In this document: piece after piece, positions 45,526 through 54,621 of the stretch
How positions within the stretch are numbered: position 1 is the first letter of the stretch
Layout: each line of letters begins with the position of its first letter
Source: Methylobacterium sp. SyP6R
Lineage (GTDB): Bacteria; Pseudomonadota; Alphaproteobacteria; Rhizobiales; Beijerinckiaceae
NCBI RefSeq assembly: GCF_019216885.1
Contig: NZ_JAAQRC020000001.1
Location: 3,082,501-3,146,500, forward strand
Reading direction: 5' to 3'
DNA length: 64,000 nt
Translations under genes and position numbers: made by a program
Notes under the pieces: generated by a model
Database searches by the model: none
Told to the model about the DNA's origin: nothing
Seen by the model: the letters and a program-made list of their open reading frames with translations, nothing else

Positions 45526-46524
45526 GTGGGACACATTGGAATTCCGGGCCTTCTGGCTATGACCGCCCTCGCGCTCTCCCTGTGCGCACCGGCTCGGGCC
45601 AACGACAGCGCCGCCGCCCTCGATGCCGGCGGCCTGGTTCTGGTGCGCGACCCGGACATCACGCTGGCGAGCGAAGACCTGCGCATCGGCCTCGACCGGA
45701 TCGCGGTCGATTATGTCTTCCGCAACGGCGCCGCGGCGCCGAAGACCCTGCGCATCGCCTTCCCGCTGCCGGCGATCGACGGGGCGCAACTGTCGATGAG
45801 CGCGCTCAGCCTGCCCTTCAAGGACCGGGCGAATTTCGTCGGGTTCACGGTGAGGGTGGACGGGGTGCCGGTGACGCCGCACCTCGAGGAGCGGGCCTAT
45901 CTCGGCAAGAGCGAGGTAACCGGGCTTCTCGCCCGTCACGGCCTGCCGCTCAACCCGCTGCGGCGCAGGGACGTCGAGGCAGCGCTCAAGCGCCTCGCGC
46001 CGGCGGTGCTTCGGGAACTGGAGACGGCGGGTCTGATCGCGGAGGCCAAGGCCGATAGCGAGGCCCTGTGGCGCAGCGAGGCCAAGTTCCACTGGGAGCA
46101 GACCTTTCCGGCAGGACGCGAGCTGCGCGTCTCGCACGCCTACGCCCCCGTGAAGGGCAACCACCTGCTCGCGGCCGACGAGGCGGCGACGCCCGCCTAC
46201 CGGGCCCGCTACTGCCTCGACGATGCCGGCCTCGCCGGGGTGCGGCGCCTGATCGCCGCCTCGCCGATGAAGGAGCAGGGCCTGACCCGGGCGGTCGAGG
46301 TGCCCTACATCGTGACGACGGCGCGCAACTGGGCCGGCCGCATCGGCCGCTTCACCCTGACGGTCGACAAGGGCAGCCCGAACGCCCTCGTGAGCCTCTG
46401 CCGCCAGGGTGTGCGCAAGACCGGGCCGACCACCTTCGTGTGGGAGGCGAAGGACTACGTGCCCGACGCCGACCTGCGCATCCTGATCGTCTCGAACGAC
46501 GATGCGCTGCTCGGGATCCGGTAG
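45526..46524 (+). CDS. DUF4424-family secreted protein
   Basis: A 332-residue exported protein with a signal peptide (LLAMTALALSLCAPARA), starting from GTG. DSAAALDAGGLVLVRDPDITLASEDLRIG and the later beta-rich blocks (VDYVFRNGAAAPKTLRIAFPLP; VSHAYAPVKGNHLL; LVSLCRQGVRKTGPTTFVWEAKD) match the DUF4424 family, periplasmic proteins of unknown function common in alphaproteobacteria. It has no lipobox or transmembrane anchor. It is monocistronic, and its start could also be an internal ATG at 45559, which would shorten the signal peptide. Confidence 0.8.
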   Translation: MGHIGIPGLLAMTALALSLCAPARANDSAAALDAGGLVLVRDPDITLASEDLRIGLDRIAVDYVFRNGAAAPKTLRIAFPLPAIDGAQLSMSALSLPFKDRANFVGFTVRVDGVPVTPHLEERAYLGKSEVTGLLARHGLPLNPLRRRDVEAALKRLAPAVLRELETAGLIAEAKADSEALWRSEAKFHWEQTFPAGRELRVSHAYAPVKGNHLLAADEAATPAYRARYCLDDAGLAGVRRLIAASPMKEQGLTRAVEVPYIVTTARNWAGRIGRFTLTVDKGSPNALVSLCRQGVRKTGPTTFVWEAKDYVPDADLRILIVSNDDALLGIR

Positions 46525-46668
46525 GCGCCCCCTCCGAGCCGGCGAACCATCCGGCTTCCGCGCGACTTTCCGTCGAGGCCGCCCGGAACGGGGCTGGCGC
46601 GGCGGCCTTTCCCCCCGTAACACGGCCCCGCCCGCCCGTGCGGCGCGGCCCTTGAAAAGGGAAGCACG

Positions 46669-47010
46669 ATGTTCACTCTCGAGATCGACGGCACGCCCGT
46701 CGCCATCATCCGGTCGAACGAGGAACGGGCCCGGGAGCTTCTCGAGGTCGAAGGTTTCAAGGACGACCTGCGCACCATGAAGAGCGATGGCCGTCCGCTG
46801 TGGACCGGCAAGCCCGAGTCGCTGAAGCTGCGCCCCGCCACCGAGGACGAGGTCGAGACCTTCGAGGACTCGATGGACGAGGAGGATTTCGAGGACGAGG
46901 ACGAGCCCCAGGCCGCCAACGACAGCCAGGGCGAGACCGACGACGAGGACGAGGAGGACGACGTCGACATCCTGTTCCTGGTCGACATCGACGACGAGGA
47001 CGAGGCGTAA
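46669..47010 (+). CDS. Small acidic protein of unknown function
   Basis: A 113-residue protein beginning MFTLEIDGTPVAIIRSNEE. The N-terminal 60 residues form a small, ordered-looking domain (ARELLEVEGFKDDLRTMKSDGRPLWTG). The last 50 are almost entirely Asp and Glu (DEEDFEDEDEPQ, DDEDEEDDVDILF), giving an extremely acidic tail. AAAAGGGAAG precedes the ATG. It is followed by a strong terminator before the convergent argG. No family was recognised; acidic tails of this kind are seen in nucleic-acid mimics and histone-like binding partners, but that is only an analogy. Confidence 0.7.
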   Translation: MFTLEIDGTPVAIIRSNEERARELLEVEGFKDDLRTMKSDGRPLWTGKPESLKLRPATEDEVETFEDSMDEEDFEDEDEPQAANDSQGETDDEDEEDDVDILFLVDIDDEDEA

Positions 47011-47063
47011 GCGTCCATTCCGTGCGGCCGTCCCTTCGGGGTCGGTCGCACCGGGTATCCCGA

Positions 47064-47094
47064 GGCCCGCTCCGGCGACGGAGCGGGCCTTTTG
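47064..47094 (+). terminator. Rho-independent terminator
   Basis: GGCCCGCTCCG (47064-47074) and CGGAGCGGGCC (47079-47089), an 11-base perfect stem with loop GCGA, followed by TTTTGCC. It lies between the acidic-protein gene and the convergent argG stop at 47097. Confidence 0.88.
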
Positions 47095-47096
47095 CC

Positions 47097-48338
<1,242 letters not shown>

Positions 48339-48527
48339 GCGGGGCGGGCCTTACGGTGATGGAGAACGGATGAACCGCGGGGGCTTACCAGCCCGGCCCG
48401 GCCCCGTGCAACCGCGCTCCGTAAGTTCCCTCGCCCGCCCGTGGCGAAGCGACGCCCGTGGCGACGCTTGTGGGCGGGGCCCGCGGACGCGAAGGTGACG
48501 CATCGGTCCGTTGTGAAGAGGGGTGCG

Positions 48528-49154
48528 ATGGCGCGCCGGCCCACGCTCGAATTCTGGTTCGAGTTCGCATCCACCTATTCCTACCTCGCCGCGATGCGGA
48601 TCGAGGCCCTGGCCGAGGCGGCCGGGGTGACCTTGCGCTGGCGCCCGTTCCTGCTCGGGCCGGTCTTCGCGGCGCAAGGCTGGACGTCGTCGCCGTTCAA
48701 CCTCTTCCCGGCCAAGGGCCGCCACATGTGGCGGGATCTGGCCCGCGAGGCCGCCCGCCTCGGCCTGCCGCCGGTCGTGAAGCCCGAGAGCTTCCCGCAG
48801 AACAGCCTCGCGGCGACCCGGGTCGCGGTCCACGGCGCCGAGGAGCCGTGGATCGGCGCCTATGTGCGGGCGGTCTACCAATCCGAGTTCGCCCGCGGCC
48901 GGTCGATCGCCGAGCCGGCCGCGATCTCGGCCCTCCTCAACGGCCTCGGCCTCGACGGCCCGGCGCTGATCCGCGCCGCGACCCAGGAGCCGGTGAAGAG
49001 CCGCCTGCGTTCGATCGGCGAGGAGGCCAAGTCCCGCGGCCTGTTCGGTGCCCCGAGCTTCCTCACCGAGGACGGCGAGCTGTTCTGGGGCAACGACCGT
49101 CTGGAACAGGCCCTGGCCTGGGCGGTGGGGGAGCGGCCGGCGGGCTTGCGCTAG
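48528..49154 (+). CDS. DsbA-fold protein, 2-hydroxychromene-2-carboxylate isomerase family
   Basis: A 208-residue thioredoxin-superfamily protein of the DsbA/kappa-GST type. It starts MARRPTLEFWFEFASTYSYLAAMR; the serine in FASTYSYLA sits at the active-site position of these glutathione-dependent isomerases, which lack the CxxC of true DsbA. GARGRSIAEPAA-type and FGAPSFLTEDGELFWGNDRLEQAL blocks are typical. No naphthalene or PAH pathway genes lie nearby, so the natural substrate is unknown. GAAGAGGGG precedes the start at 48528; an earlier in-frame ATG (48441) would add a basic, unlikely segment. Confidence 0.85.
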   Translation: MARRPTLEFWFEFASTYSYLAAMRIEALAEAAGVTLRWRPFLLGPVFAAQGWTSSPFNLFPAKGRHMWRDLAREAARLGLPPVVKPESFPQNSLAATRVAVHGAEEPWIGAYVRAVYQSEFARGRSIAEPAAISALLNGLGLDGPALIRAATQEPVKSRLRSIGEEAKSRGLFGAPSFLTEDGELFWGNDRLEQALAWAVGERPAGLR

Positions 49155-49245
49155 AGCGCTTCACGATCGCGTTGCAATCGCGAAGCTCCAGGCCTTTGTT
49201 TTGACGCATTTTCTCCGACGAACCGGTGTTCACTTCGTCGGAAAA
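49155..49245. repeat. Intergenic repeat of rhizobial type
   Basis: Two hairpins between convergent genes: CTTCACGATCGCGT/GCAATCGCGAAG around 49160-49185, and TTTTCTCCGACGAA/TTCGTCGGAAAA at 49209-49245. The wording TAGAGCGCTTCACGATCGC and TCCGACGAACCGGTGTTC resembles dispersed intergenic repeats frequent in Hyphomicrobiales genomes. Probably works as a bidirectional terminator for the isomerase and DUF421 genes. Confidence 0.65.
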
Positions 49246-49258
49246 TACTCTGAAGGCC

Positions 49259-49699
49259 CTATTCCTTCTCCAAGATCGACACCGTGCCGTCGCGCTCGAC
49301 GATCGCGACCGCGACCTTGTCGAGGTCGTCGAGCTTCTCCTGGCGGGCGGCGGTGCGGATATCGGCCTGCTGCATGCGCAGGCGGCGCATCGCGGTCTCG
49401 TTCCAGCGGCCGTCGCGGAACACCACGATCGGCGTGCCGTCGACGATGCGTTCGAACCAGACGAAGCGCAGCTTCAGCCACGACACCGCGACATGCATCA
49501 GGCCGACGGTGAAGAGGGCGCTCATCGCGCCGACGAAGGAGCGGTCGTCGCCCAGCACGGCGCTGACCGAGAGGCCGCCGAACAGGAACAGCACGACCAT
49601 GTCGATCGGTGCCTGCTGGCTCGCGGTGCGGCGCCCGATCAGCCGGATCACGAACAGCACGATGACGTAGGCCGCGGCGGCCTTGAGGACGGTGTTCAT
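49259..49699 (-). CDS. DUF421/YetF-like membrane protein
   Basis: A 146-residue protein of the DUF421 family. It has two or three transmembrane helices at the N-terminus (VLKAAAAYVIVLFVIRLIGRR, MVVLFLFGGLSVSAVLGD, ALFTVGLMHVAVSWL). A small cytoplasmic domain follows with the family's conserved RRLRMQQADIRTAARQEKLDDL and a VAIVERDGTVSILEK end. It is shorter than Bacillus YetF. The function of the family is unclear, with roles suggested in spore membrane or signalling. Its start is two bases from the stop of the next upstream gene (49702), so the two are an operon. Confidence 0.85.
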   Translation of the reverse strand: MNTVLKAAAAYVIVLFVIRLIGRRTASQQAPIDMVVLFLFGGLSVSAVLGDDRSFVGAMSALFTVGLMHVAVSWLKLRFVWFERIVDGTPIVVFRDGRWNETAMRRLRMQQADIRTAARQEKLDDLDKVAVAIVERDGTVSILEKE

Positions 49700-49701
49700 C
49701 T

Positions 49702-50223
49702 CTAAGGCACCGCGAATTGCGACCAGGATAATGTCTCGCCTTGGTCGAGGCGAGCGGTGAGGTTCACGCCGCCGCGGAAGCTCGGCGAGCCGGTGAAGCG
49801 GATCACCGCGTGGGTCTCCCCCGGGATCACCGGGAAGACGAGGCGGATGCCGGCGCCGGCGGCCTGCCAGCTCTCCGGCCGCGGCGTGATGCTCTCGAGG
49901 CCGAACAGGTCGACGAGTTCCTTGGCGATCGTCACCGCGACCTCGTCGCCGCCGGGCGGGACCCGGGTGTCGAGGCGCACGATCGTCGGCGCCCCGAAGC
50001 GGGCCACCGGCTCGTAGTGGATCACGATCGACCCGTCGCGGTTCGCCCGGGTGTGCTCGCTGAAGGGGCCGCGCCCGAGAAGGCCCAACGCGCAGACGCC
50101 CACGAAGGCCAGCATCAGCCAGCGCCCGGCGAGCTCGGCCCGGCGCCAGCGATCCTCGAAGGCGGGATAGAAGCCGGCGGCGATCTCGTCGCGCATCGGC
50201 GGATCGTCATGGATGACCTTCAC
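49702..50223 (-). CDS. Single-pass membrane protein of unknown function
   Basis: A 173-residue protein, with GTG as the inferred start (GAGGGCTCC upstream). It has one transmembrane helix at about 36-53 (LMLAFVGVCALGLLG) and an extracytoplasmic part containing GSIVIHYEPVARFGAPTIV and VRLDTRVPPGG. The C-terminal region (IRLVFPVIPGETHAVIRFTG) looks like a beta-sandwich. A later in-frame ATG at 50196 is an alternative start. It is cotranscribed with the DUF421 gene, the two separated by two bases, suggesting they work as a pair. No known domain was recognised. Confidence 0.72.
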   Translation of the reverse strand: MKVIHDDPPMRDEIAAGFYPAFEDRWRRAELAGRWLMLAFVGVCALGLLGRGPFSEHTRANRDGSIVIHYEPVARFGAPTIVRLDTRVPPGGDEVAVTIAKELVDLFGLESITPRPESWQAAGAGIRLVFPVIPGETHAVIRFTGSPSFRGGVNLTARLDQGETLSWSQFAVP

Positions 50224-50348
50224 GGAGCCCTCTCGCCGCGCGCCCGGTTGCGAGGGATCTCGCAAGGATCGCACGCGGCGAGATAGTGCCCTCGCGTCAG
50301 CCGGCCATCGTCCGCGCGGGGATTGCGTCTCCGCCGCCGGCTCGACGC

Positions 50349-51710
50349 TCACCCCCGTGCGATCGACGCCACCCCCGTCACCGACCGCGGCGACGGCTCC
50401 TCGGCCGCGACCCAGCGCAGGCAGAACGCCGCCACGAGCATCGGCAGGGCGAGCGCCAGGCAGTACTCCGCCCGCTCCCAGCCCGCCGCCATCAGCATGC
50501 CGGCGAGGCCTGGGCCGGTGACGGCGCCGAGGCGTCCGACGCTCATGGCGAGCCCGGTGCCGGTGGTCCGCACCGGGGCCGGGAAGATCGGCGGCACCAC
50601 CGCGTACATCGCGTTGATCGAGCCGTAGAGGCAGAAGCCGATGAAGAGGGTAGCGGCGAGCAGCGCCGCGGGCGTCGCCGGAACCTGGCCGAAGAGCGTG
50701 GCGGCGACGAAGAGCCCGGCCATGAAGGCGGCGGCGAGCCGGCGCGTCCCGGTCCGGCGGGCGACGAAGCCGAACAGCAGGCAGCCGGCGGCGCCGCCGA
50801 GATTCATCAGCATCGCCCCCGAGATGCCGCCGCTGACGCTGAGCCCCAGCTCGGTCAGCACCTTCGGGGTCCAGCTCAGGAAGAAGTAGCAGGTCGTCAT
50901 CACGCAGAAATATGCCGCGCAGGCCGCGAGCGTCCGGGCACGGTAGGGTGGCCGTGCGATGGCCGCGAGGCTGGCGCCGGTCTCGGCTTCGGCCCGCGAG
51001 GGAGCCGGCAGGGCGCCGAGCGCCGGGCGTCCGAGGCGCGCCAGCACCCGGTTGACCTTCGCCAGTGCCCCGGCCGGACGGCGGCCGATGAGGTAATCGA
51101 GGGATTCCGGTAGGAAGGCCAGAACGGCCGGCACGAGGGCCAGCGCCACGAGGCCGCCGAAGACATAGACCGAGCGCCAGCCAAAGGCCCCGATCAGGTA
51201 GACCGAGAACGCGCCCCCGAGGGTCGCGCCGATCGGATAGCCCAGCGACATCAGCGAGATCGACAGGTTGCGCCAGCGGTCGGTGGCGTATTCGGCCACC
51301 ACGATGTTGACGGTGGCCAAGCCCCCGCCGATGCCGAGCCCGGTGAACAGCCGCACCAGGGCGAGTTCGGTCAGCGTGCGGGTCGCGGCCGCCGCCAGCA
51401 TGCCGATGCACAGAATGGCGAGGCAGACGAGCACCGTGGTGCGCCGGCCGAGGCGGTCGCTCAACGGGGCGATCAGCAGGGCGCCGAGCCCCATCCCGGC
51501 GAGCCCGGCGCTGAACAGGAGACCGAGATCGGTGGGTTTCAGGGCGAAGTCCTTGGCGATCGAGGCCGCCGTGAAGGCGACGACCAGCACGTCGAAGCCG
51601 TCGAGCGCGCAGATCAGCACGCAGACCGCGACGGCAGCGACCTGGAACGGGGTCATGGCGCCCTGGCGGATGGCGGGGCGGGGGTCGGATGTGTCCTGTG
51701 CGGTGACCAA
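50349..51710 (-). CDS. MFS transporter, aromatic-acid:proton symporter type
   Basis: A 453-residue, twelve-helix carrier. The start TTG at 51710 has an excellent GGGAGGA at the right distance. The MFS loop SDRLGRRTTVLVCLA (about 84-98), ALDGFDVLVVAF in helix 1 and YGSINAMYAVVPPIFPAPVRTTG in the second half place it with the AAHS group (benzoate/vanillate/protocatechuate carriers). It lies downstream of vanB on the same strand, separated by a palindromic repeat. It most likely imports the aromatic acid demethylated by vanAB, but substrate assignment is by context. Confidence 0.82.
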   Translation of the reverse strand: MVTAQDTSDPRPAIRQGAMTPFQVAAVAVCVLICALDGFDVLVVAFTAASIAKDFALKPTDLGLLFSAGLAGMGLGALLIAPLSDRLGRRTTVLVCLAILCIGMLAAAATRTLTELALVRLFTGLGIGGGLATVNIVVAEYATDRWRNLSISLMSLGYPIGATLGGAFSVYLIGAFGWRSVYVFGGLVALALVPAVLAFLPESLDYLIGRRPAGALAKVNRVLARLGRPALGALPAPSRAEAETGASLAAIARPPYRARTLAACAAYFCVMTTCYFFLSWTPKVLTELGLSVSGGISGAMLMNLGGAAGCLLFGFVARRTGTRRLAAAFMAGLFVAATLFGQVPATPAALLAATLFIGFCLYGSINAMYAVVPPIFPAPVRTTGTGLAMSVGRLGAVTGPGLAGMLMAAGWERAEYCLALALPMLVAAFCLRWVAAEEPSPRSVTGVASIARG

Positions 51711-51778
51711 GGTTGTCCTCCCGAAGACTTGGATTATCGTTTTTTTGAATATGGCGCGGGGCGTGACACCCTCTGCGT

Positions 51779-51904
51779 CATCCCGGGGCCGCGCAGCGGA
51801 ACCCGGGATCCATAACCGCTGACGATGCAGGACAAGGCGGAAGGCTTGTCGCCTCGTTCGGCAACGTCATCCCGGGTTCTCGACTTCGCCGAGCCCCGGG
51901 ATCA
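51779..51904. repeat. Palindromic repeat, CCCGGGGCCGCGCAGCGG family
   Basis: Two hairpins about 55 bases apart: ATCCCGGGG...CCCGGGAT at 51779-51810 and ATCCCGGG...CCCCGGGAT at about 51868-51902. The first closely matches the arms at 90-245. It sits between vanB and the MFS gene and might attenuate read-through or terminate vanAB transcripts. Confidence 0.65.
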
Positions 51905-51959
51905 CGTTGGAGTTCTGAGAGAAGTCGCGGTTCGACTGGCTTTCGTCGAACCGTCCGCC

Positions 51960-52946
51960 TCACCCCGCACGATCCGCCGTATCGATGGTGATCCCGCCGC
52001 CCACCACCCGCGACACGCAGGTGCAGAGCTGCGCGTTCGTCGCCTTCTGGGCGTCGCTGAAGAACACGTCGCGGTGATCGACGGTGCCGTCGGTGTCCAG
52101 GATCTTCACCGTGCACAACCCGCATTCGCCACGCCGGCAATCGTGGATCATGCCCACACCCGCCGCCTCCAGCGCTTCCAGCATGGTCTGGTGGCGCGGG
52201 ACGACGATCTCCCGGGACAGGCGCGGGATGCGGACCGTGAACGCCTCGGCGGCGTGGCGGCCGCCGGTGCCGAAGGTCTCGAACCGCAGGCCTTGGGCCG
52301 GGCGGCCCGCCTCCGCCCAGGCCCGGCGGCCCGCCTCCATCATCCCGAGAGGGCCGCAGAGATAGGCCTCGCCGCCGGGCGGCAGGTCCGCGATCGCTGC
52401 CGCGAGGTCGATCCGCCCGCCCTCCTCGTCGGTGAAGGTACGGAGCCTTTCGCCGATCCGTGCCCGCAGGTCGTCGGCGAGAGCCAGGTCCTGCGGGGTC
52501 CGTGCCGCGTAGAGCAGATGGAACGGCGCCCCGGCGCGGTGCAGGGCCAGGGCCATGGCGTGCAGCGGCGTGATGCCGATGCCGCCGGCGACGAGCAGGT
52601 AGCCGGGCCGGCCGGGGGTGAGGCCGAAATGATTGCGTGGGCCGGAGATGCTGAGGCGCGCGCCGGGTTCCAGCCCGTGCATGTAGGCCGAGCCGCCGCG
52701 GCTGTCGGGCAGGCGCTTCACGGCGATGCGGTAGAGCCCGTCGGCGCCGGAATCGAGGAGCGAGTAGGAGCGGGTATCCGGCCGCTCGCCGATCATCACC
52801 GCCACCCCGAGATGGCTGCCGGGCGGGGCTGGTGCCCCGGGAGAGGCCTGCTCGATCTCCGAGGGCTCGATCTCGAAGAGGCGGATATCGGGCGTCAGCG
52901 CCCGGGTGGCGCGCAGGCGCGCCGGCTGCCAGTCGGTCGCGGCCAT
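51960..52946 (-). CDS. vanB: Vanillate demethylase reductase/ferredoxin subunit
   Basis: A 328-residue class IA oxygenase reductase. An FAD/NAD module (RSYSLLDSGADGLYRIAVKRL; LLVAGGIGITPLHAMALAL; AYLCGPLGMMEAGRRAW) is followed by a C-terminal plant-type [2Fe-2S] domain with the CRRGECGLCTVK cysteines (about 275-286) and a final Cys about 28 residues later. It passes electrons from NADH to the oxygenase VanA. The start at 52946 lies four bases after the vanA stop, so the pair is a tight operon. The next gene downstream is a carrier of aromatic-acid type. Confidence 0.86.
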   Translation of the reverse strand: MAATDWQPARLRATRALTPDIRLFEIEPSEIEQASPGAPAPPGSHLGVAVMIGERPDTRSYSLLDSGADGLYRIAVKRLPDSRGGSAYMHGLEPGARLSISGPRNHFGLTPGRPGYLLVAGGIGITPLHAMALALHRAGAPFHLLYAARTPQDLALADDLRARIGERLRTFTDEEGGRIDLAAAIADLPPGGEAYLCGPLGMMEAGRRAWAEAGRPAQGLRFETFGTGGRHAAEAFTVRIPRLSREIVVPRHQTMLEALEAAGVGMIHDCRRGECGLCTVKILDTDGTVDHRDVFFSDAQKATNAQLCTCVSRVVGGGITIDTADRAG

Positions 52947-52950
52947 GGCA

Positions 52951-54054
52951 CTATTCCGCCGCGATGCCGACGGACGGGGTCGCCTTGGCCGGATCATTCT
53001 TGCTGGGAGCTCGGCCCTCCTTCGCCATCATGCCGTCGATCAGGCGGTGGGCCCAGAGCGCGCCGGCATCGATGTTGAGGTTGTAGAACGGCTGGCGCGG
53101 CTGGCGGTCGATCGCCCGTTGCTGGGCCTCCAGCACGTCGTGATCCTGGTCGTAGACGCCCTTGCCGTCGTTGACGTGGGCGCGGTTGAGGCTCTTCGTC
53201 AGTTCCTCGTCGTCGGTGCGCCAGCTGCGCACGAAGTTCCAGAAATAATGGCAGCTCGTCGCGGTCTCAGGCGTAATGGCCGCCAGGAAGAAGCCGTTGA
53301 CGCCCTGGGACCGGTCGCCCTGACGCGCGCCTGTGCCGGCGAGCGCCACCCCGACGTCGCCCGCCACCACCGTCGGCGCCTCGAACCGGATGATCTGCCA
53401 GCGATCGACATGGCCGGGCTTGCCGAGGTTGCGCGCCCAGAACGGCGGCGGCTCGATGTTCTCCATCCAGCGCTCGACCGTGACGCAGGTGTCGGTATGC
53501 GTCACCTCGAACGGGCTGCGGGTGATCGCGTCGTCGCCGATGCTGCCGGCATGGACGTAGGTCTCGTGGGTCAGGTCCATCAGGTTATCGATGACCAGCC
53601 GGTAGTTGCACTTCAGGCCGTAGAAGGTGCCGCCCTCGCCGACCCACGGCGCGTCGCTGTTCCAGTGGAAGTCCGGCACGAGGTCGGGATCGGCCAGAGC
53701 CGGGTCGCCCATCCAGAGCCAGATCAGGCGGTAGCGCTCCACCGCCGGGAAGGCGCGCACGCAGGCCGAGGGGTTGATGGTCTCCTGCGCCGGCATGAAG
53801 GTGCAGCGGCCGGACGCGTCGAAGACGAGCCCGTGATAGCCGCACATCACCTGGTCGCCCTTGAGGTGGCCGAGCGACAGCGGCAGCAGCCGGTGCCAGC
53901 AGGCATCCTCGAGCGCCGCGACGGCGCCGTCGGTGCGGCGGTAGAGCACCACGTCCTTGTCGCAGATCCGGCGCGGCGTCAGCGCGCGGCCGATCTCGTG
54001 GTCCCAGGCGGCGGCGTACCAGGCGTTCAGGGGGAAGCCCTTGGCGTCCGTCAT
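52951..54054 (-). CDS. vanA: Vanillate O-demethylase oxygenase subunit
   Basis: A 367-residue Rieske non-haem iron oxygenase that removes the methoxyl group of vanillate, releasing formaldehyde and protocatechuate. The Rieske site is CWHRLLPLSLG (about 52-62) and CGYHGL (about 71-76); note CWH instead of the more usual CPH. The mononuclear-iron site is in DNLMDLTHETYVH (about 155-167). The C-terminal part aligns with Pseudomonas VanA (MENI.PPFW, WQI.RF.AP, ITPETxT). The start has GGGAGAGAACG upstream. A related substrate such as syringate is possible. Confidence 0.86.
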   Translation of the reverse strand: MTDAKGFPLNAWYAAAWDHEIGRALTPRRICDKDVVLYRRTDGAVAALEDACWHRLLPLSLGHLKGDQVMCGYHGLVFDASGRCTFMPAQETINPSACVRAFPAVERYRLIWLWMGDPALADPDLVPDFHWNSDAPWVGEGGTFYGLKCNYRLVIDNLMDLTHETYVHAGSIGDDAITRSPFEVTHTDTCVTVERWMENIEPPPFWARNLGKPGHVDRWQIIRFEAPTVVAGDVGVALAGTGARQGDRSQGVNGFFLAAITPETATSCHYFWNFVRSWRTDDEELTKSLNRAHVNDGKGVYDQDHDVLEAQQRAIDRQPRQPFYNLNIDAGALWAHRLIDGMMAKEGRAPSKNDPAKATPSVGIAAE

Positions 54055-54370
54055 CGTTCTCTCCCTCGTCGCGTCGGCCTCGCGGGTCTTTTCGCCTCGC
54101 TGACGGTCCGGTCGTGCGGCGATTGGGCTTGGCCGTATCGGGTCGCCGGGCGGATCGCCCGGAAGCGTCCGACGGTCGGCTGGCCGGTGTTGCGCCGCAC
54201 ACAGGTTTCGCGTGCCGGATCAGCAGTTTGGAACTGGTCCGGTTCGACGCTCGGACGCTACCTGCCAGGGCGGGGGCCGGCCATGGACGGGCGCCGGAAT
54301 TTCTTGGACGGATCTGGTGCGGGGCGTTAGCTTCAATGGGGCTCTCCGGTGAAGAAGGGCCGCGGGTTTT

Positions 54371-54563
54371 CTCCTCTCCCCGCGGGCGGGGAGAGGGCTG
54401 CGGACCCCTTGTCGGGTCCGTAGCAAGCGGAGGCGAAGCCGGAGCGAGGGTGAGGGGGTATCTCCGGATGAGACTCCTCCGGCACCACCCCCTCACCCTC
54501 GGCTATCGCCTCGCTGCGTCCCCTGAACGGGGACGCAGCCCTCTCCCCGCCCGCGGGGAGAGG
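54371..54563. repeat. Composite inverted repeat (CCCCTCTCC/GGAGAGG family), long copy
   Basis: Same architecture as 28121-28314: outer GGGCGGGGAGAGG hairpin and its complement, next-inner CTGCGGACCC/GGGTCCG and CTGCGTCCCC/GGGGACGCAG hairpins, and central GAGGGTGAGGGGG and CCCCCTCACCCTC blocks. It lies in the 567-base vanA/AraC divergent region, the rest of which must hold the promoters but shows no certain one. Confidence 0.8.
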
Positions 54564-54621
54564 AGACACTCGCGCCTTTTCTTTTCCGCCACGACTCTGC
54601 CATGGGCGGGAGGAGACAACG

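Noticed and set aside
48441..48530. Longer isomerase start at 48441
   Set aside because: The extension is basic and non-conserved; MARRPTLEFWFEF at 48528 begins the DsbA-like fold.
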